The notes: generated by a model not told the origin, from the sequence alone. A stretch of DNA of 64,000 nt from Balanoglossus misakiensis (GCA_040954595.2 CM082581.2:8370001-8434000), one strand, 5' to 3'; shown: positions 38,203 through 51,330, counted from the first letter of the stretch. Numbers and translations are program-made.

Positions 38203-40957
38203 CTGCGATTTGAAAATGACAAGGGAAGATCAACTATCATTTCCACAGAGAAGTCAGTACACATACTCTTGACAACTGCAGCTGGCAGTTAATGGGTAAC
38301 ATGGGGGCAGGGCCAGAGTTCAAAGGTCAGTTGGGGTCTTCCGTGTACGGTCGTGGACGGGCGTTTGTATAATACATGTACATTATACATGAATAACCGA
38401 AAAAGAAAAATCTAACCACCACGCTCTAAGTGACAGAGGAGTCGAAATGACAATTTTAGGAATCGGGTAGCCCCGCCGCCGGAGAGTACCTTCGTTGCGT
38501 GAAAAGCGATTGGCGAAAACCATTTGCGCCCTCTGCGTCGTGTTTTGTGTTTTTCATTGTCTATGAAAATAGCTCACAAAACCACATGAGATCGATGTAG
38601 ACAAAAATTGTTCCCCCCCTCAATCTACGTATGCCAGTTTGTTTACAGAAAAGTTGCACGCAGCATTTGGTGGCAGGAATGTAATTATTTTCAGTAATGC
38701 ACACGTTCATGACAGGGTCCATACAGGGGACACCTGTTGAATGAAAAACATATTTTTCTTAGTGGTTTTGCAATGGGTAGCTGTTGCCAAGTACCGCCCA
38801 AGTTGTCAGAGCCTTTGATGAGGGGTCGGAATGACCGTCGTTCACGCGTCAGTTGAATAAACACAGAAGTGAAGTGCAGAATAAGATTTATTTGCATCAA
38901 TTTGGTGGAGAACTTCACACACACACACACACACCACTCAATAACACTCTTCATTTCAGGACGGTTTGTCCAGATCGTAACCGACTCGGTAAATTTCATA
39001 TTTTTGTATGCGAGAACAAAAGCTACCAATCACAGGTTCGCCGCAGGCGTGGTATCATCATACAAAACGGGTGGAATTCGTCATGGTGACGTCGTTAGGA
39101 AAGACACGTGACCAATAATCCCACAGTAGTACTTGGAAATTTATAGCTGACAACGCCATTGTGTCTCTCCGCGCCAATGTAGGGCGAGACTACTGCCATT
39201 AACATTCCCACGCTGATACATTTCGAATGTTTCCAACCACCTTATTGTAAACGTAGGCCTAAACGTGGATTTCGTAATTGGGAGACTTTCTCTCGTGGTT
39301 CAGTTGGTGGACATCTCCATTGAAACGTAAAACGAGCGTTTGTATGAAGCACACATCTTGATCAAAACACCATTTGCAAATTGCAACAACAAAACGTTCT
39401 CCATGAGTCACACCAAAAAAATATTCCCGTATACCACCACCAAAGTTAACATCAAAGAATGACCACTGCTGTCTTCCTTACGAACCATCTGACAAAGAAC
39501 TTACTAAGTTACAGCGATATTTTCCCGAACATGAAGATACACCATCTGAAAAGAACATTTCGTCTTTCCGAAGAACAAGGCGTACAGCAAGTGGGACGCT
39601 AACTCGAAAGGTCGCTCTAATTTTCCCTCTTCTTTAGATGTGAAGGGAGATTTTTCGAGCAGAGTTTTATTGCTGAGGGATGGATAGAAATGCATTGCCC
39701 AGCAACAAGTCGGCGAGTCACGTATTGTTCAATTCGGTTTATTTTATGACAGGTTATTTGATCAGTTGAATAAAAGCGCAACAATTCCTTAACCTTTTTG
39801 CATGGGGTTCAGTTTGGGCTTTCCATTGTCTGAAGTGAATTTATTTCATTTTAATTTTACAAAATGACACCACACACATGGTCAAAGTGGGGACTATTTT
39901 GAGAATTTTTTTTACTGGAAATCCAGGCGCGCGTGTACACGGTGAAACTTATGTTCGGAGCAATTTGAGCCCTCCCCGTGACGTCACTGGTATGCAAGTA
40001 GCGCAACATTTGTTGGCATGTCCCTGATTCAGAAGTGGGCACGATCGGTCCTTCGGTTTTATTTTTCACGAGCTATCGAAATTCCAATTGGTGTAAAACT
40101 TATGACGCGATCAGGTGTGGCAAGACACCGAGGCCTCGTTTTCGATTTCATCGACATGCCAACGCGGGTGCGCGCTGCACTACTTTCACCAATTTTATTG
40201 TCGAATATTCTCGCGGGGATTTCCGTGGCGTTGTCCTATTCTTTTACTGGTTGACACGTGTCACTCCCACCAAGTTCAAGTATCATCTTGCTTCCCACAC
40301 TACTACCGGGTGTGTACTTCCTCAGTGGGCCAGTGATAACGCCCGGCAATATAAATTACCTGCCCATAAACTATTAAACAGAGATTATATGGTGAGGTAT
40401 TGGTTGTGATTAAAGATGTCAGTCTAGCCGTTGAAGTTGTTTTATCGGACTACTAGTGGCATATTTAAGAATCTGTGGGAAAGTTCGTCGGATTCGTTCA
40501 GTTCTCTCAGACTGATGTTGCCTTCTCGCTGTGATTACATGCGTACGACTCAAAGGGAAACTGGATTCACCCGGAAGAACATCCAAGTGCATGCTTACTG
40601 CATGACGAAATATGCATATATTTACCTAAATATACCAAATATTCGTCAGACATAAACTTCAGTGACATGCCTTATTTCTAAGTGATGGCGAAATTACCAA
40701 TTTGGCGAATTCATGTAGGTCCCACTCGGTGTTCGAGGGGATTTGGAGGTGGAATTGTCCCCTATATCATGATCGACTGCCGCCTTTTTCCTCTGATGAA
40801 AGACATTTTCCTTGAATGTCGTAAGCAATGAAAAAATAACCATGTGGGGAAAAAGTATAAATAAGAACGAATTTTTCGCATTAAAACACTTACCAACGAG
40901 AAGCCGACACGAAGAAAAGTCACTGACATTTGACTGCAGACATCAAAATTAGCAAAG
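38203..40957. other. Gene-free stretch between FAXC-like E and the secreted gene
   Basis: Promoter side of both flanking genes, which are divergent. The open frames at about 40018-40409 have no recognised similarity and are probably chance. A CA microsatellite lies at about 38916-38935. Confidence 0.5.
38916..38935. repeat. (CA)n microsatellite
   Basis: About ten CA dinucleotides in a row. Confidence 0.85.
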
Positions 40958-43773
40958 ATGGAAACCGCTGGCAGTAAGTATACTTTATCATACATACACG
41001 GATAGAATTTGTCCGTCGACCTGGTCGTGAAACGAGTAACTGATATATCACAGAGAAGTCAAGGCGATGTGTTTGTTAATTGAAGAAAACTGTTTTCTTT
41101 AATTAACTCACTCTATGGAACTAATTTCGCACATGTTAGATATTTTTTACGTGTACCTTTTGGCCATTTTCCCGAAAATTTAGTTTGTGCTAATTTTACT
41201 GTAGTGTCTTGTTTGGGAATTGAATTCAAGTCCGGACTAGAATTCAATAATGATCGTCACACCAATGGATGCTATGTTAGCAAGCTAAATATTGGGGTTT
41301 TCTACAGTGGTAAACCAAAAAAACATACATCCTTAAGGAATCAAAATTTCAAAGTAATTTTATTCTATTTTTTTTTTCGCCTTTCTAAGTTCTCAGACTT
41401 GTGTGCGTCGTGTTGGTGACAGCACTTCTGTCGGAAGCTACACCTCTACCAAGTAGTACCCCCAGCTCCAGCTGTGTTGAAACATGCACAGGTTACGGAC
41501 TGCTTGCTAACGAGGGGAGTGTCGTCCGCACCGAAGCCTTGCAGACGCTGAATAGATACGTGAGTTGAATTTCTGTAAATTGCTATACCAGTGGATCACG
41601 CGTGATCTCGCCGAGATGCGAGATCGGGGATGCAAAAATAGTACTAGTGGTCAGTGCCGGTTCATAGTACACATATACACCGAGAAACACGGCCATCGAA
41701 TTCCCTGTACATAAGTCACCGGTATACGTATTTCACACCCTATTGATATGAATCTCTGTACGTTAATTTGGAATTCAGAAAGGGAAAATTGTAAGTACAA
41801 TACCAGTTCTAATATTATGAGTAATGACTGGAATATTTATGCGTCTTTTTGTCAATGAAAAGACCCCCAAATTTCCAGATTAGTTTCCGCCTGTGCGTTT
41901 ACTGGGGGCACCCGGGAACGCTGAACGACGTATTTTTTTCTGATAACAGATATAAATTTTAACCTGAGAGTCATAATAATTCACCTTGACCATTTTGTTG
42001 ATAGTGTCAGGATTTATTGCCATACAATCATGATTTCTCACCTCTCAGTGATAAGCGACTGTAAAATTGGCCGGGACGATCGTTGGCGTTGGACTAGTGG
42101 AAATATAATTCACAAACTTTCCATGACAACTGTGAAAATCTCTGCCTTTTTCAAAATTTCTAACATGTTGTTTAGCGTATACATACATGTACATGATTTT
42201 TTTCGTGTATAAAAATCACAATTATATACACACAAAGCGCCATTTACACGAAACTTTGGCAAATGTACAAACTCATAATCACGGTGTACGGTTTCAAAAC
42301 TCCTGGGAACTTGATATCAAAAGAGAGTCAGAAAATCATACTATGGGAATAAAATTCCTAAACGACATAAAAATAATGTGCGTACATATTACACATTGGA
42401 GTGTGACGTGGAACTTATGAAACAGTTTCGTGGGAACACGATCTCAAGGCTTGTCGTATAGGTTTATGTGTAGGCCTACGGGGGTTAACTATGATTTAAT
42501 GATCAGGGTATTATTTATTAAAATTTGCTCTCGTTTCTTCTCCAACACAAGAGCTTTCCGGTTTTTAGGGAGCCAATGATTCTCCGTTGCTCGGAAACTC
42601 CTTTGGCTTCAAGTGTTTGCACGAAGCAATCCATCAGCAATTGGGCTTTAAATTCGTTCACTTGTCCGTTGGAATAGAGGCGGCGACGACAGACGAGAAG
42701 TCCTCTCTGACGACGGTGAACCTATATTGTCGTCAACTCTCAGCTGATAAACAGGTTTTGTGTCTTTTCCACGACAGGACCAAGAACGACCGGTTGGTGA
42801 TTACAGCTTGGAGGTCCCCACACTGCCTGAGATGAAGTCGGTAATGGAACGGAGGCAGATGTCGGTAAGTACTATAACAACAGCAACAACGTACTGTGGA
42901 ATATTTAATTCAAAATGGCCGAGTTAATTCCACCGTCAGGTGGTCCTTAAAAATGCTAAAAATGTTACTGTAAACCGTACACACCTTACTTTCTAAGGAA
43001 GGCAGCGTGAATGTCTAGAAGATGGCCGATTTAAACACTTCGTTGAACAAAGAGTAAACGTGACCAAAAAACGGAGTGAAGTACAATCCCACCATTAAAG
43101 TCCAATACGAATTTCATGAACCTCCTCACTACATTTGATGTCCACAGGAAGTCGATCTCCTGCTGTGGCACAAATCGAGTCTGTTGAACTACCAGGAACA
43201 CTTCGTACAGCTCATGGAAGAAGAGTATGCTGAGAATCCCAGCTTCTATTACGACTTCAAGAACCAGACATTTAGGTGTGAGCGTGCAATTGTCAAATTT
43301 GACTCCATGGTAAGTCTGGATATCAATTGTTTCCGTGACAAGAAATTGTATTCCCGTGACACTAGACAGCAACGTTTCATCTGGGCAGCATACTTCAGGG
43401 TGGAGGGTGCGTGTAAAAAAATAGATGCATGTGAAATTGTATTCTTTTAACGTTTGGGATTTTGTTTATCCGACAACAAAATTTCCTCCTCGATTAAATC
43501 ACAAAATAGTTGGTCGTGATATTGAAGTCTATTTTGCGCCGATCCTGCTGCCTCACTGAAGACGTGATTTTAAACGTGTAAAATTTTTAACAGCTGTGTG
43601 GAAAGGCTTACCAGGATGTGACCCTGGACCCCTTCGATCTGGAAGAAATCGCGGAAACCAGTATCAGGCACTACAGGCAGAGGAAAATCCAGAAGCAATA
43701 CTACGATTACTCCGTGACCATCTCCCAGGATGCCGAGTGGCTCCAGTTCACTGTCCATGAATGTCCCTTTTAG
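40958..43773 (+). CDS. Predicted secreted protein, family not recognised
   Basis: Six coding exons, 40958-40973, 41390-41559, 42569-42715, 42778-42864, 43148-43309 and 43594-43773, join in one frame to 253 aa. Exon 1 encodes METAG and joins ILRLVCVVLVTALLSEA, which together make a clear signal peptide. A Ser/Pro/Thr-rich stretch follows. Cysteines (CVETC, GFKCLHE, TFRCER, LCGKAY, VHECPF) are spread over the mature part, and the C-terminal half is rich in charged and aromatic residues. Intron 1 is phase 1 and all later introns are phase 0. The exon 3/exon 4 junction is the weakest part: a 62-base intron is assumed. AATAAA at about 44365 may be its polyadenylation signal. It could be a small secreted factor; no family is assigned. 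Confidence 0.65.
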
Positions 43774-45874
43774 TATTTTTTCTATATAGACTACGCCACA
43801 TCCACGACATCCTGCTGAAGCTTAATATTGTCTCGCAACACGTTTTAAACTTATATTATAGGTAGATGGAGAATTATTTATTGACATATTTATTAAGTAT
43901 TAGACTAGTTTATATTCGAAAGTTTTTATAGTATTGGCCAAATTTGAGAAGATAAATTTTAATTGCTATAATCACATTCAATCAACATCATCATCACTTA
44001 CAATGATATTTTCTAACATAAAGTGCTTTTACAACACTTCAGAAAATCCAAGTTGTTATGCTTGACATTGTGATCAGACGTCCCTGTTTGAAAGGCAACG
44101 TGCGAAAATTGGCAAGCTCAACACCCTTGTTGAGTGAGGGCGCTCTCTCCAGACAAATTGGCTCTTCAAACAGTGGCGCGTTGGTCGTTCGTAAGGCAAT
44201 ATTTGCCAAGATTTTACTGATGTATTTCTTCAAAGAAACGCAATAGCTTCTGTGAAGTCCCCCTTTTTCATATTCAAAACGCAACTTTTCATGTAAGCTA
44301 GCTTAGACTAGGGATATATATTGGACAGTTTATAAGTAATGGCTTTATTTATTGCTCCTTTTCAAATAAAGATTTAGTACGCAATAAATTGTACCTCTTT
44401 TTGATAAAACGGGAGAGAGAGGAGCGAGTGAGATGAGAGGGCATATTACTCACACACAGTCACATGCATACATAACAAACTATACATACATACCACTCAC
44501 AGCCATGTGTCCAAAAGGACCAGATAACAAAAACTCTGTCTCGAGGTGTTATGTAAACCAAGTCATATTATCATAAACTGAGTAAAGAACTTTAATTTAT
44601 GACGATGTCAAAACAATAAACCTCTGATGGTAACTTTTGCTCATGGTTTCATCGAGCTGAAGAAACACAGACTCATACTACGTTGAGGGCAGTGCCTTTC
44701 TCGGTGTTATTTCTAAAAGGTCATGGGGCAGTCAACTATGCCTGCTTTACACAGTGGCGTTGGTTAACAAGTCAATGACCTCTGACACCTGCCCTCAACG
44801 GGGTTCACACAAAAATCAACCAAATCAAATCAATGGCTATTCTATATAAACAGAGAAAGAATACCTTAAATGTGTTCATGGACCTGAAGGTTAGGCTCTT
44901 TTGGCAAAGAAAACACAAGTTGTTCTCACTGTCACTCTACACTGAATGAACATAAATAGCTTGAAAAACGAAAGCAACTAACTGTTACATACAAATCAAA
45001 CAAATACAAAATGTGCACACTGAAAATAAACTTTCTCAACAGATTTCATCACCAAAGTTTCTTTAAAACAAAAATACAAAACACAAACAAACAATCTGAT
45101 CGACTGAACTTTTTTCAACAGACTTTTGGAAACATTTAGAAACTGCTGTTTATACTTTGATTTTTAGCAGCACACATAGGCTTCTCATAATTTTGACCAT
45201 GATTGCCAGAAAGCCACAAGCAAAACTTACCATGAAAACACTTTTGGTAGAATGGATAATATGCTTTGATATGACGGTTTGGTCTTTCGATTTTATCAGC
45301 ACACAAAGACTTCTCAAATTTTTTTTATCATGATTGCACGAAAACCACAAACAAAATTTATGGCAATGATACTCTTTTTGCAGTATAGTTACACCACTTG
45401 AAAACTGAAAGGAACATGCTTTGATATTGTCTGTTATTGACTAGTTATCTAAGCAACAAAATAAAACAGATTTAAATGGTTTACCATCAGCAGGGCTGCC
45501 TGAATATCAGGAACATGACAAAACTAAGTAAAGTTGTTGTCTTTGCAAGAATTTATATCACTACTGTAGCTAATCTAACATCAAAACCCTATCTCCACCA
45601 TATGGTATCTTTACCATTTTTGTTTACTGCTCTCTGGTCTAAGTGTTTTAGAACTACTCTCATATTTGTGTGGTTGCTGTAGATATCATCCTGCAAATAC
45701 ATGAGAGGTTAATCAAACTTAATCACACAGTTGCACAATAAAGAAATTCCATCTAAATCCCCTGTAAAGTAACAAACTCAGTTTTACTATGATAACATTG
45801 GTTCTTGAACGTTACATCTGTCGTAGCTCTTGACAAGATGGCCGCCATCACACAGCTACATAGCAGCCGGGCAT
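43774..45874. other. Convergent 3' regions
   Basis: The stretch between the stop codons of the secreted-protein gene (+) and the TRIM-NHL gene (-) has no supported coding exon. It contains a polyadenylation hexamer for the plus-strand gene near 44365 and a diverged tandem duplication at 45150-45370. The latter is probably in the 3' untranslated region of the TRIM-NHL gene. Confidence 0.5.
45150..45370. repeat. Diverged tandem duplication, unit ~130 bp
   Basis: The unit GATTTT(A)..AGCACACA..GGCTTCTCA..ATGATTGC..GAAA.CCACAA.CAAAA starts near 45160 and again near 45292. The same words recur in the same order with several substitutions. Confidence 0.7.
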
Positions 45875-48800
45875 CTACTGCAGCGAAGGGAGTTTGAACT
45901 TCTTCACGCAGTGCTGAAGGAAGTTGACCACAAAGAGATGGCCATCCTTGGTGAGCAGGATATCTGATGGTCTCATCAATCCACCTTGGCACGTGATGTG
46001 ACCGATGAATTCACCATTCAGTCTGAACACCTGGATGAAGATACACAACACATACAGTAGACTAGATTACTATGAAAGTGTGTAAACAAATGATGTTACC
46101 CACTGAACAAGAACTTTGGAATAAATAAGTGCCTGAAGGATATTTGACGTAGCCCATTGCTTAAAACTCAACTCAGTACGTTAACATCTGTAGGATGTTT
46201 TACACAGACAAGAAAACTGATGAAAAAAATTATCATCAAAAGGTATAACCGCTGTCCTGAGTTTACCTGAATACGGTCATTCTTGCTGTCAGCAATCAGT
46301 ATGTTGCCCACGCTGTCCACAGTAACACCTGATGGTTCATTGAACTTGCCCACTGTTGTCCCTTTTGAGCCAAACTTGGTGCGAAGTTCTCCTTGCAAGG
46401 TAGTCACATAGACTGCATGGTTTCCCAGGTCGCTGACGATCAGGTTGTCTTCGTAGACGTCGATGAAACGACACTTGTGGTGGGTCCCATTCGCCAGAGG
46501 TTCAAACGTCTTGCAATGTATCACGCTGCCGTCCACGTCAAACATGACTACACGTGCATTGTATTTGTGTTTGCAGGTGTCTAAGACTATGACGTGGCCG
46601 TGTTTATCTACGGCCATACCGTATGGAGATTTGAAGAGAGAGCGCCCAAAGCTTGTCAGAAACTTCCCATCAGAGTTGAACACTTGCACCTCGATGTCGT
46701 CCTTCACCAGTATGTCACCGGACTGAGTTACAACGACTGCTGACGGTCTTGAGAACTGTCCAAGATCCCCAATACACCACTTGAAACCACCGTCTGGATC
46801 AAACACCTCCACCCGATTGTTTCCGGTGTTGGCAATGACATAATTTCCACCTGGTGTAATGGCAATGCCAATGGGGTAACGGAGATGGCCATGATCCACT
46901 CCAAAAGACCCAAACTTCCGAACAAGGGGTGCGAATACACTGCATGTACTTGCCAAGAGATTCTCCAGATCAACACTCGGAACTTCTGCACTTTCTAGTT
47001 CTTTTGTGACGGGATCACTGCCACAGTGGTCATCTCCTCTTGTGTCTTTATACCCCAGTTGGCGAGCTGCCAATGGTTTCCTAAGGGGACCACTGTTAGG
47101 GGATTTCTTGACTACCAAATTTCCCGAGCTACTGGAGAAGGGGGAGAGTGTTAAAGCTGGTGATTTGGGACACATGTCTATAGACCCCGTCTCTGATTCC
47201 GTCTGCCAGACCTCTGTGATGTTTTCTGGACTAAGTGGATAGCTGTTTGTCCACTCTGCATCTCCAAAGGAACCACTTTCTTCTCGATCAGCTGTCGGAC
47301 TATACTTTCCACCTGCTACATCTGCTTGCATCTCCTTGTGACCTTCTTCAACGTGTGACAAATCTTGATCTGTCCATCTTCTGACCTTGGCGTCATCCTC
47401 GCTGGTGTGTTCAACTCTGCTACATGTACCTTCATCGTTTCCTTTCAGAGTTTCTTTACTCGGCAGACTACCATTCCATTCGAGGAAATTTTCATTCAGG
47501 TCATGATTTTTCATCCCGCCGGTCCCATGCTGGTCCCTGTCAAATCCGCCAACGGAGTTTATGCTGTCACTCTCCCAATTCTCTGCACTCCTCATCAGCT
47601 CATTATGCTGAGAAGTGGTCACCAGATGATCTGTCATCTCTGTACCGGTACTTCCATTCTGTTGTTCGACAAAACCACTGACAATACTTCTATCGCTCTC
47701 CCAGTGCTCTGCATTCATGATCTTCAAGTCTTGATGAGAAGCAACAACTGTATTGCTGTTTGACTTGTTGATGTTAGCATCTGGCGGGGCTTCATTAGAA
47801 GTGAATGAGACACTGTCGCAATTTCCAGCAGGGTCGTCACTCAACTCAGGCTTTGCTTCTTTGAAGACATCACTGAGAGTACCCACTGAGGAATGTCTCT
47901 TTTGGCCAAGACTGCCACTTGAACTTGTACAGGTACTCTGGTCGGACTGAATCCAATCTTTGATCTTCAGAAGGCAAGCTTTGTCAACTCTCCGTTTCTG
48001 AGCCACCTCTTTATGTCCTTTGTTAGCAGCCTTTGGTAACAGACATGTTTCTCTTCTTAGCCTTCCACCATCTCCGTCACTACCATCACTGTAACTTGGT
48101 TTGCGACGGACTTGCATGCAAAACGGACTTCCTCGGATGTGCTTTCCGAACAATTTGATCTCCAACTTGTACCTGCCAAGCATCTGAGGACAAAACACCA
48201 GCTTGTATGTGCCCTGTTTGTCAGGATCATCGTATAACTCCACTGGTTCTTCTCTTTTCAAGCGGTTCTCCAGGCGCACAGTGAAGTTGCTGATGAGGCC
48301 CTCGACATACTCGCATCTTGCATCAATCACAACGGTTTCCCTCTGTCCAACTCTTCCGGAATACAACCCATTCCCATCGGCACGGACATTTGGAGGGAAT
48401 GCCAGACTCTGTTGGATGCTACCCAGGTTCTCTCTCAGTTGGTTCAAGTCGAGTGGTGTTATGCTGGCTCTGAAGAACACGGTAGTCTCGTCCTTCAGAT
48501 TACATTTGGGAGTGAGGAACTTCTCACTGGTGACATGAGTCAGTCTGGCCAATAGGGTATCTTTCATTGCTAGCAATTCAGCTTTATTGGCATATTTCAG
48601 AATGTCTTCTGCCACTTTACATGTACACTGAAGTAGATGACTGTTTTCTTGAAGTTGTTTCTCCCCCGTCTCAAGATGCTCTATTTTCTTTGCACATATG
48701 CTTTCTAACTCGCACAGCATTTCTTCTTCGTATTCCTTTATCAGGTTAACGTTGCATTCTGTCATTTCTTGGACTTCCAGCCTGGCATTTTCAAGCCGTT

Positions 48801-49515
48801 TTTCCAGCTCGACTTTGGCAAGTGAGAATTCGCGGATAGTGCTCGGCAATGTCTGATTGGTCAATACCTTCAGCTTTTTTATCATGTCGCACACAACTGC
48901 TGGGAGTCTTGGCGTTGCTGTACTCAAGGGAACTGTATCATGACCAGAAAAGCCATGGGCACTTTCTTGGCAAGCCACGCAGAAGGCTTCATCACATTCG
49001 CCACAGTAAATATCAAGCAGCTTGGTCTGATGTATTCTGCAATAGACTCCCCTTTCCTTTGAGCTCCGATACATCAAGAATTCCCCAAGCTCCATCACCA
49101 TGTGGTCTTTGAACACTGTCATGTGCGCATGTGCGGCCACACAGTTGAAGCACAGATACTTGGTGCATATGACGCAGTACTTCTTGGCTGGCAAGTCGTT
49201 ATCACAACTGGTGCAAGGGATGTCTTCGGCGAGACTGTTGTGGGAGGCAGTGGGCTCCTTATGAACGCAATTCAACACATTCGCAACAAAGGCATTGTCG
49301 GTAAGACCTGGCACACTGTGAGGTAGCACAGACTTGGTGTCACACAATGGACAAGGCACAGACAACTTCACCCGGTCAGTTTTTAAGCAGGGCAGGCATG
49401 CTGTGTGCAAACAGGGAAGGATTTTAGGAACATTGCAAGTCTCTCCACACGAAAAACATTTTGGCAGGTAAGGATATGTTATTTCTACAGGTTTGCTGCT
49501 AATTTCGAGAGTCAT
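45875..49515 (-). CDS. TRIM-NHL RING E3 ligase
   Basis: Two coding exons, 46267-49515 and 45875-46030, encode 1134 aa. A RING finger (C20-x2-C23, C35-x-H37-x2-C40-x2-C43, C55-x2-C58) is followed by two B-boxes at about 95-200. Next come a coiled coil at about 215-330 and a filamin-type Ig domain at about 375-472 (HIRGSPFCMQV). C-terminal NHL beta-propeller repeats start at about 863 (KFGSFGVDHGHLRYPIGIAI) and end NFLQHCVKKFKLPSLQ. This order is that of TRIM2/TRIM3/TRIM71-type proteins, which ubiquitinate targets or bind RNA or protein through NHL. Unusual is a linker of about 390 residues between filamin and NHL, rich in Ser, Asp and Glu and containing an internal repeat. The start is the first true ATG; a GTG lies just upstream. 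It is head-to-head with the SYCE3-like gene. Confidence 0.93.
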
Positions 49516-50694
49516 AGTTGTCACCCACAGTCCTTACGTGTTAACCACACAACACACTGCTAATAAAAGAAATTAAAAGAATTATGAGTATGTAAATTAA
49601 AGAATAACTATAAAATAACTATATCATTAATACACAGTAATGCACAATGTCATGTTATAGTATGAAATGTATATAATTCATTTCAACTGAGGAAATAAAT
49701 TACTAGTGTAATGATGATGATCAAACACAACCCTTGATAAACCAGTTGTTGGTCTTTAAGTCTAATTTAAATGAATATTTCCTTACTTTATGTTAATTTT
49801 ACCAATCTTTATTTACAGAATCCGACCAGCAGGCTACCCCATTCTGATTAACTATTACAACTAGTACTGGGATGGTGCATGATGTATGGTTTCAAAGAAT
49901 CGTCAAATCACTTCATACATTTTCACACGGTGTGGAGTGACCGTGATGAGAAAGTAAACGCCTCCCCGGGTCTCCTCTTCTGGCCCTGTGTACGTACGTG
50001 TGCCACAATTTGGGGATACGCATGTATTACTGTACGACTTCCGGCAAACTTCACGGTCATGCAATGATGCACAGTATGCAAAATTATGTAAGTGCAGATT
50101 GAAGCATAGACTCTAGGGTCTATGATTGAAGTGAGCAACAACTTGAGCAACATCACTTTTCACCTCTCAAAGCGGTTCGATTCTTACCCATACACTCGTG
50201 TTTTTCTGAAATATCCTTTCAACTGACCGTGATACATAACGTGCACTGATATTAGGAACGAAATAAGAGGAGAAAACAGCAAAAAATACCTTTTTTTAGT
50301 CTTTCGTATTACATCCAATATTCCTAGGGCAACCCAGTGGGCTGGTCTATTCCACACAGACAGTCACGTGGTACAGCTACGCCAATCACAAAAGTTTACA
50401 TCAGGTGAAAGGTCAACTGAGCCATCGTCTGCTTTTTTTGGAAGATTGGTGCCAGTGCAGCGTCGGAAATCACAAGAACCTCTGTCAAAAAAATCGTTTT
50501 TGGTGGTATGTATCAAGAAGCTTTATGGTTCTATGGTTCTCGTATAATATCAGATGTGACGCCACAAAAAAAAAAGTCAGTGTAGTGCAGCGCCCGCAGC
50601 TTTGTATACGTACTGCAATGTACATGTACTGCAATGTACGCAAAGATTCCTAGTTTTAACGCATTTTACATTTTTCTTATATAGGAGATCAGAT
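49516..50694. promoter_or_regulatory. Divergent region between the TRIM-NHL and SYCE3-like genes
   Basis: Start codons lie 1179 bp apart and point away from each other. The stretch should hold both promoters and possible untranslated exons, since an acceptor-like TTCTTATATAG lies just before the SYCE3-like ATG. A short duplication GTACTGCAATGTAC occurs twice at about 50609-50640. Confidence 0.45.
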
Positions 50695-51330
50695 ATGCAA
50701 GAAGAAAGTTTTGGAAGGGAGGATACTCACAGACAGGTATTGTGCACTGAACATTTGTATCAGCAATAAAAAACAACATTTTTTGGACTTCATGTGTCAC
50801 TCAATAGTTCATATCATTGACACACTCTCATAAAACTGCTTTCAATTACTAACAGAGTGTAACTCCCAGCTTACACAGCTACAGAGGATCAAATGTTGAT
50901 TTTGATCACCACAAGGAGAAGAGTAACCTTGATGTGCTCCAGAAAGAGCTGACAGAGATGAAAGAATCTATAGCCCAAGCAAGTGGTAAGTGTCACGGTG
51001 ACAGAATGGCAGTGGTGGAGTAGTGAACTTCAGAATAAGAAAGGGGTTTATTGCACTGGGTAGGAAACTGAACAAAATCATGATTTATATCTCAATTATA
51101 GTGCACATTCTGGAAAAGTAGCTAGTCGATAAGACAAATGATGTAAGACAGCTGGTAATATAAGCTAATCAAAGCTTTATTTTTCATTGGAATTTTCAGT
51201 GAAGTGCCATTTACTGCACGTGGATCTGGCGACTCAGTTCAGTCCATTTCTGGTAGAAACCATAAACAACACTGTGGAAGAGTGTGAAAAATGCTGGTCA
51301 GCCCTAGAGAACACTGGTACAGAACAGTAG
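50695..51330 (+). CDS. SYCE3: SYCE3-like synaptonemal complex central element protein
   Basis: Three coding exons, 50695-50736, 50856-50985 and 51200-51330, encode 100 aa. The C-terminal ~60 residues (LQKELTEMKESIAQASVKCH, then a Pro-containing turn and EECEKCWSALE) resemble the helix-turn-helix of vertebrate SYCE3 in length. The match includes a central Q-A pair, a proline before the second helix and a terminal C..W..L pattern. SYCE3 is a small meiotic protein of about 90 aa that helps assemble the central element of the synaptonemal complex. Here the N-terminus is slightly longer. The family call is from memory of the motif spacing, not from a search. AATAAA at about 51609 may be the polyadenylation signal. 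Confidence 0.6.

Noticed and set aside
40018-40409. Overlapping plus-strand open frames of up to 124 residues
   Set aside because: Several frames are open at once, none has a domain or splice sites linking it to the secreted-protein gene.
42755-42777. 23-base intron between exons 3 and 4 of the secreted-protein gene
   Set aside because: Below plausible intron size for an animal spliceosome; the 62-base alternative keeps the same frame.
46168-46266. Continuation of the large TRIM-NHL exon frame past position 46267
   Set aside because: This is intron read-through. The GTAAAC donor at 46266 and the downstream exon 45875-46030 restore the last NHL repeat and its usual C-terminus.
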